From: Tenacibaculum lutimaris
Lineage (GTDB): Bacteria; Bacteroidota; Bacteroidia; Flavobacteriales; Flavobacteriaceae
Assembly (NCBI RefSeq): GCF_003610735.1
Contig: NZ_RAQM01000006.1
Coordinates: 683,468 to 747,467, forward strand
Reading direction: 5' to 3'
Length of the DNA stretch: 64,000 bases
Translations under genes and position numbers: made by a program
Notes under the pieces: generated by a model
The model's input: only the letters and a program-made list of their open reading frames with translations
Database searches by the model: none
Told to the model about the DNA's origin: nothing
In this document: positions 61,365 through 64,000 of the stretch, piece by piece
Numbering within the stretch: the first letter of the stretch is position 1
Layout of the letters: every line of letters starts with the position of its first letter

Positions 61365-64000
61365 ATGTTTAAAAACTGCATTGGTGAAAATTTAAAAAGA
61401 TACCGAAATAGTATGACGGGTTTTTTTGTCGTGCTTTTTTTGTTTTCAGTAAATGTAGTGAATGCACAATTGGTAAACACCGAATCTTCTGTTCAAGCTA
61501 ATTTTGGTGTTGATGCGGATGTGTATTCAGGAATAGTATCCTTTCCAAATGGAGCAGTCTTCCCGTTTGGAACAGATGATTGGTTTTTAGGAGACTCAGG
61601 GAAAGGGGTGATAGATGAAACTCCTACAGCAGTTACAGCTAATTTGTTGGTAGATGATAATGCTTCGGCAGAAATAAGAATGAGTGTTCCTATCTACACA
61701 GTTGTAGATGGAAGACTTTGGATTGATGCTGTATTTATTCGAGATCAAAACGCTCAAGGAAATAATACAGATTCAAATGTATTCACAGGAGGTTCAGATA
61801 AAAATAATGATAACCCAAATACATGGACAATTACAGATGCCTCTGTACCACAAAAGAACGATATTATAGATGTTTTTGGGCATTTGCGAAGAGAAGGAGC
61901 TACGGTGGGGACAGACGAATGGGCTTTTTTAGGGGCATCAACAAGAAATGATAGCGGAGATAGTTACTTAGATTTTGAATATTTTAGGAAGAAAGTAAAT
62001 TTAGTAGGAGGAACTATTCAATCGGTTGAAGATTTATCGGCAACAGGGGGTAGAACTCCTTATTTGTTTAATCCAGATGGTTCCGTGTTACAACATGGAG
62101 ATATAATTCTTTCTATTAATTACGCAAATGGTGGGGCTAATGCAATTATTAAACTATATGTTTGGGTAGAATTAGTAGGTGTTCCAGATTCTTATTTTGA
62201 TACACATAACACATTACCTTTTAGACCTTTTGAATTTAAACAAGATAATAATGGTTATGTACAGTATGATGGAGGAAATGGAGCGGGAAATTACGGATAT
62301 GCAGAAATACAATTAAGAGAAGGTGCTCCGGATGCGGTGTTTTCTCAAGTAAATGATGGTGGTCCAGTACCAGCGGGTCCTTGGGGAACGATAAACAAAG
62401 GAGGAAATATAGTGTCAGATTACCAACAAACTACATTTGCAGAAATTGCAATTAATGCTTCTGCATTAGGATTCGATTCTAGTAGTTCGCCTGGTATAGA
62501 CTGTATTAGTCCATTAGGAAGTGTAATTGTAAAAACAAGATCGTCTGATTCATTTACAGCAGAGTTAAAAGATTTAGCAGGACCTTTCGATTTAGCAAAT
62601 ACTCCAGAAGTTACTGTTGAAATAGAAGGAGAAGATATAGCATGTACTGAAGAAAGCATAACATTGACTGCAACAGCAACGCCAGAAGGAAATACTTTTG
62701 CCTATGTGTGGTATAAAGATGATGTAGAGCTTGAAGGAGAAACAGGAAATACTCTAGAGGTTACTGAAGCAGGTACTTATAGAGTGGCAGCCACATTAAC
62801 GTTTGCACCAGGTATTGTAGGATGTACGGCAGAAGATGAGTTTGAAGTGAATGGAGAGCCTTTAATTCCATTAAATCAAGTTTGTCCAGAAAATCAAACC
62901 ATTCCTGAATGTACTTCGCAAGAAGATATAAATACAGCATTTGGTAATTGGTTGTCTGGATTTTCAAATTCAGGAGGAAATGGAACTGTTACTGAAAAAT
63001 ATTATGTTAACGATCAAGAGGTAGATATTAATACTCTTGAGGCGCCAGATGATTGTGGAGGAAGTATCACAGTAAAATACGAAGTTTCTGATGAATGTGA
63101 GCAGGTGAAAACTTGTGAAAGAACATTTACTGTAACACCAGATGAAACCAATCCAGAGATTGTAGACGTAGCAGATTATAAGCTAGAAGGCTGTAACACG
63201 CCATGGCCAGTAAACCTAACGACTGATTGGACAGACAATTGTTCAGCAGGCGGACAAGGAATCCAGTCAGATGGCGGAGTAGATCAACCTGATAGTGCAG
63301 ATGGATGTACACAGTATCGATTATATACGTTCACTATTACAGATGATTGTGGAAACAGTGATACCGAAACTACCTTAGTATCGAGAGATTACGACATGAC
63401 CAATCCAGAGATTGTAGACGTAGCAGATTATAAGCTAGAAGGCTGTAATACGCCATGGCCAGTAAACCTAACGACTGATTGGACAGACAACTGTTCAGCA
63501 GGCGGACAAGGAATCCAGTCAGATGGCGGAGTAGATCAACCTGATAGTGCAGATGGATGTACACAGTATCGATTATATACGTTCACCATTACGGATGATT
63601 GTGGAAACAGTGATACCGAGACTACGTTAGTATCGAGAGATTACGACATGACCAATCCAGAGATTGTAGACGTAGCAGATTATAAGCTAGAAGGCTGTAA
63701 CACACCATGGCCAGTAAACCTAACAACCGATTGGACAGACAATTGTTCAGCAGGCGGACAAGGAATTCAGTCAGATGGCGGAGTAGATCAACCTGACAGT
63801 GCGGATGGATGTACTCAGTATCGATTATATACCTTCACTATTACGGATGATTGTGGAAACAGCGATACCGAGACTACTTTAGTATCGAGAGATTACGACA
63901 TGACGAATCCAGAGATTGTAGATGTAGCAGACTATAAGCTAGAAGGCTGTAACACTCCATGGCCAGATAACTTAACGACCGATTGGACAGACAACTGTTC
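61365..64000 (+). CDS. Giant secreted adhesin-like repeat protein, 3' end outside the window
   Basis: The frame is open from ATG to the right edge, at least 878 codons. A signal peptide is clear (MTGFFVVLFLFSVNVVNAQ, preceded by 16 residues; ATG at 61413 is an alternative start). Residues about 40-410 are beta-rich and of no family I recognise. An Ig/PKD-like domain covers about 414-500 (IACTEESITLTATATPEG; VWYKDDVELEGETGNTLEV). HYR-like domains start at about 505 (CPENQTIPECTSQEDINTAFGNWLSGF). From residue 595, 84-residue repeats follow, each with four cysteines (EGCNTPWP, DNCSAGG, DGCTQY, DDCGNS), like HYR-type modules of flavobacterial adhesins. T9SS export through SprA is likely but the C-terminal signal is not visible. 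Confidence 0.88.
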   Translation, partial: MFKNCIGENLKRYRNSMTGFFVVLFLFSVNVVNAQLVNTESSVQANFGVDADVYSGIVSFPNGAVFPFGTDDWFLGDSGKGVIDETPTAVTANLLVDDNASAEIRMSVPIYTVVDGRLWIDAVFIRDQNAQGNNTDSNVFTGGSDKNNDNPNTWTITDASVPQKNDIIDVFGHLRREGATVGTDEWAFLGASTRNDSGDSYLDFEYFRKKVNLVGGTIQSVEDLSATGGRTPYLFNPDGSVLQHGDIILSINYANGGANAIIKLYVWVELVGVPDSYFDTHNTLPFRPFEFKQDNNGYVQYDGGNGAGNYGYAEIQLREGAPDAVFSQVNDGGPVPAGPWGTINKGGNIVSDYQQTTFAEIAINASALGFDSSSSPGIDCISPLGSVIVKTRSSDSFTAELKDLAGPFDLANTPEVTVEIEGEDIACTEESITLTATATPEGNTFAYVWYKDDVELEGETGNTLEVTEAGTYRVAATLTFAPGIVGCTAEDEFEVNGEPLIPLNQVCPENQTIPECTSQEDINTAFGNWLSGFSNSGGNGTVTEKYYVNDQEVDINTLEAPDDCGGSITVKYEVSDECEQVKTCERTFTVTPDETNPEIVDVADYKLEGCNTPWPVNLTTDWTDNCSAGGQGIQSDGGVDQPDSADGCTQYRLYTFTITDDCGNSDTETTLVSRDYDMTNPEIVDVADYKLEGCNTPWPVNLTTDWTDNCSAGGQGIQSDGGVDQPDSADGCTQYRLYTFTITDDCGNSDTETTLVSRDYDMTNPEIVDVADYKLEGCNTPWPVNLTTDWTDNCSAGGQGIQSDGGVDQPDSADGCTQYRLYTFTITDDCGNSDTETTLVSRDYDMTNPEIVDVADYKLEGCNTPWPDNLTTDWTDNC
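63147..64000 (+). repeat. Tandem 252-bp coding repeats, three complete copies and one partial
   Basis: Copies are 63147-63398, 63399-63650, 63651-63902, and 63903 to the edge. The period is exactly 252 bases (84 codons). The first three encode identical residues. By hand count they differ at 6 (copy 1 to 2), 13 (copy 2 to 3) and 12 (copy 1 to 3) positions, all synonymous. The partial fourth has at least one amino acid change (WPVN to WPDN). Confidence 0.95.

Noticed and set aside
63127..63564. Two nearly identical minus-strand ORFs (MYIHLHYQVDLL...)
   Set aside because: They are antisense translations of the repeated adhesin module, so their similarity only mirrors the DNA repeat.
63147..64000. 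Direct repeats as a possible CRISPR array
   Set aside because: The unit is 252 bases with no unique spacers and lies in one open reading frame; these are protein repeats.
1..64000. tRNA genes, insertion sequences, integrases or defence systems
   Set aside because: Reading all intergenic stretches showed no cloverleaf with a GTTCGAATC-type arm, and no transposase, integrase, toxin, restriction or CRISPR-associated protein is coded in the window.

Overview
The window is AT-rich, compactly coded DNA from a marine-type member of the Bacteroidota, family Flavobacteriaceae. Gene content and protein sequences look Tenacibaculum- or Polaribacter-like, but the genus is inference. Evidence for the group includes SprA of the type IX secretion system (T9SS), S46 dipeptidyl peptidases, DUF4271, DUF4296, DUF2911 and DUF5689 families, two TonB-dependent receptors, promoters of the TTG-N19/20-TAnnTTTG type, and A-rich rather than GGAGG leaders. 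No tRNA, rRNA, insertion sequence, prophage or CRISPR array was recognised. The gene layout looks like ordinary chromosome.

Layout. 0-3 kb: the edge of a membrane-anchored gene, queG, two PAS-only paralogues and the decayed tail of a third. 3-14 kb: malic enzyme, ruvA, sprA, gcvH and a VanZ-like gene. 14-20 kb: two tandem TonB genes, a hexapeptide acyltransferase, a short promoter-hairpin-terminator unit that may be a small RNA, and three glycosyltransferase genes. 20-24 kb: a membrane ferredoxin and FAD oxidoreductase pair, then a small protein resembling the Rhodococcus Vap family. 24-33 kb: DPP11-like peptidase, fatty acid hydroxylase, DUF4271 with hemD, and the cluster polyprenol-phosphate mannose synthase, dihydroorotase, DUF4296, epimerase and tyrS.

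33.4-37 kb looks like a copper locus. A 7-cysteine mini-protein diverges from a protein with a CNGKC motif, followed by an OprC-type copper receptor carrying CPNRMDP and a DUF2911 protein. leuS follows, with a REP-like palindrome in its leader. 42.7-53.6 kb can be read as a phosphorus-scavenging block: PiT transporter, phosphate-selective porin, metallophosphoesterase, DUF5689 lipoprotein, TonB receptor and secreted endonuclease. The porin leader contains a terminator inside a perfect 17-bp inverted repeat, one arm of which lies just before the start codon. It is a candidate attenuator or small RNA.

53.6-60.8 kb holds housekeeping genes (recJ, osmC-like, a CMD-family gene, mscL, alr, tdk), an acidic protein and a glycosyltransferase. 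From 61,365 to the right edge runs the 5' part of a very large secreted adhesin-like gene. Its 252-bp repeats encode the same 84 residues in the three complete copies, while the DNA differs only at synonymous positions. SprA, encoded at 6 kb, is the T9SS outer-membrane channel and would be a plausible export route for it.
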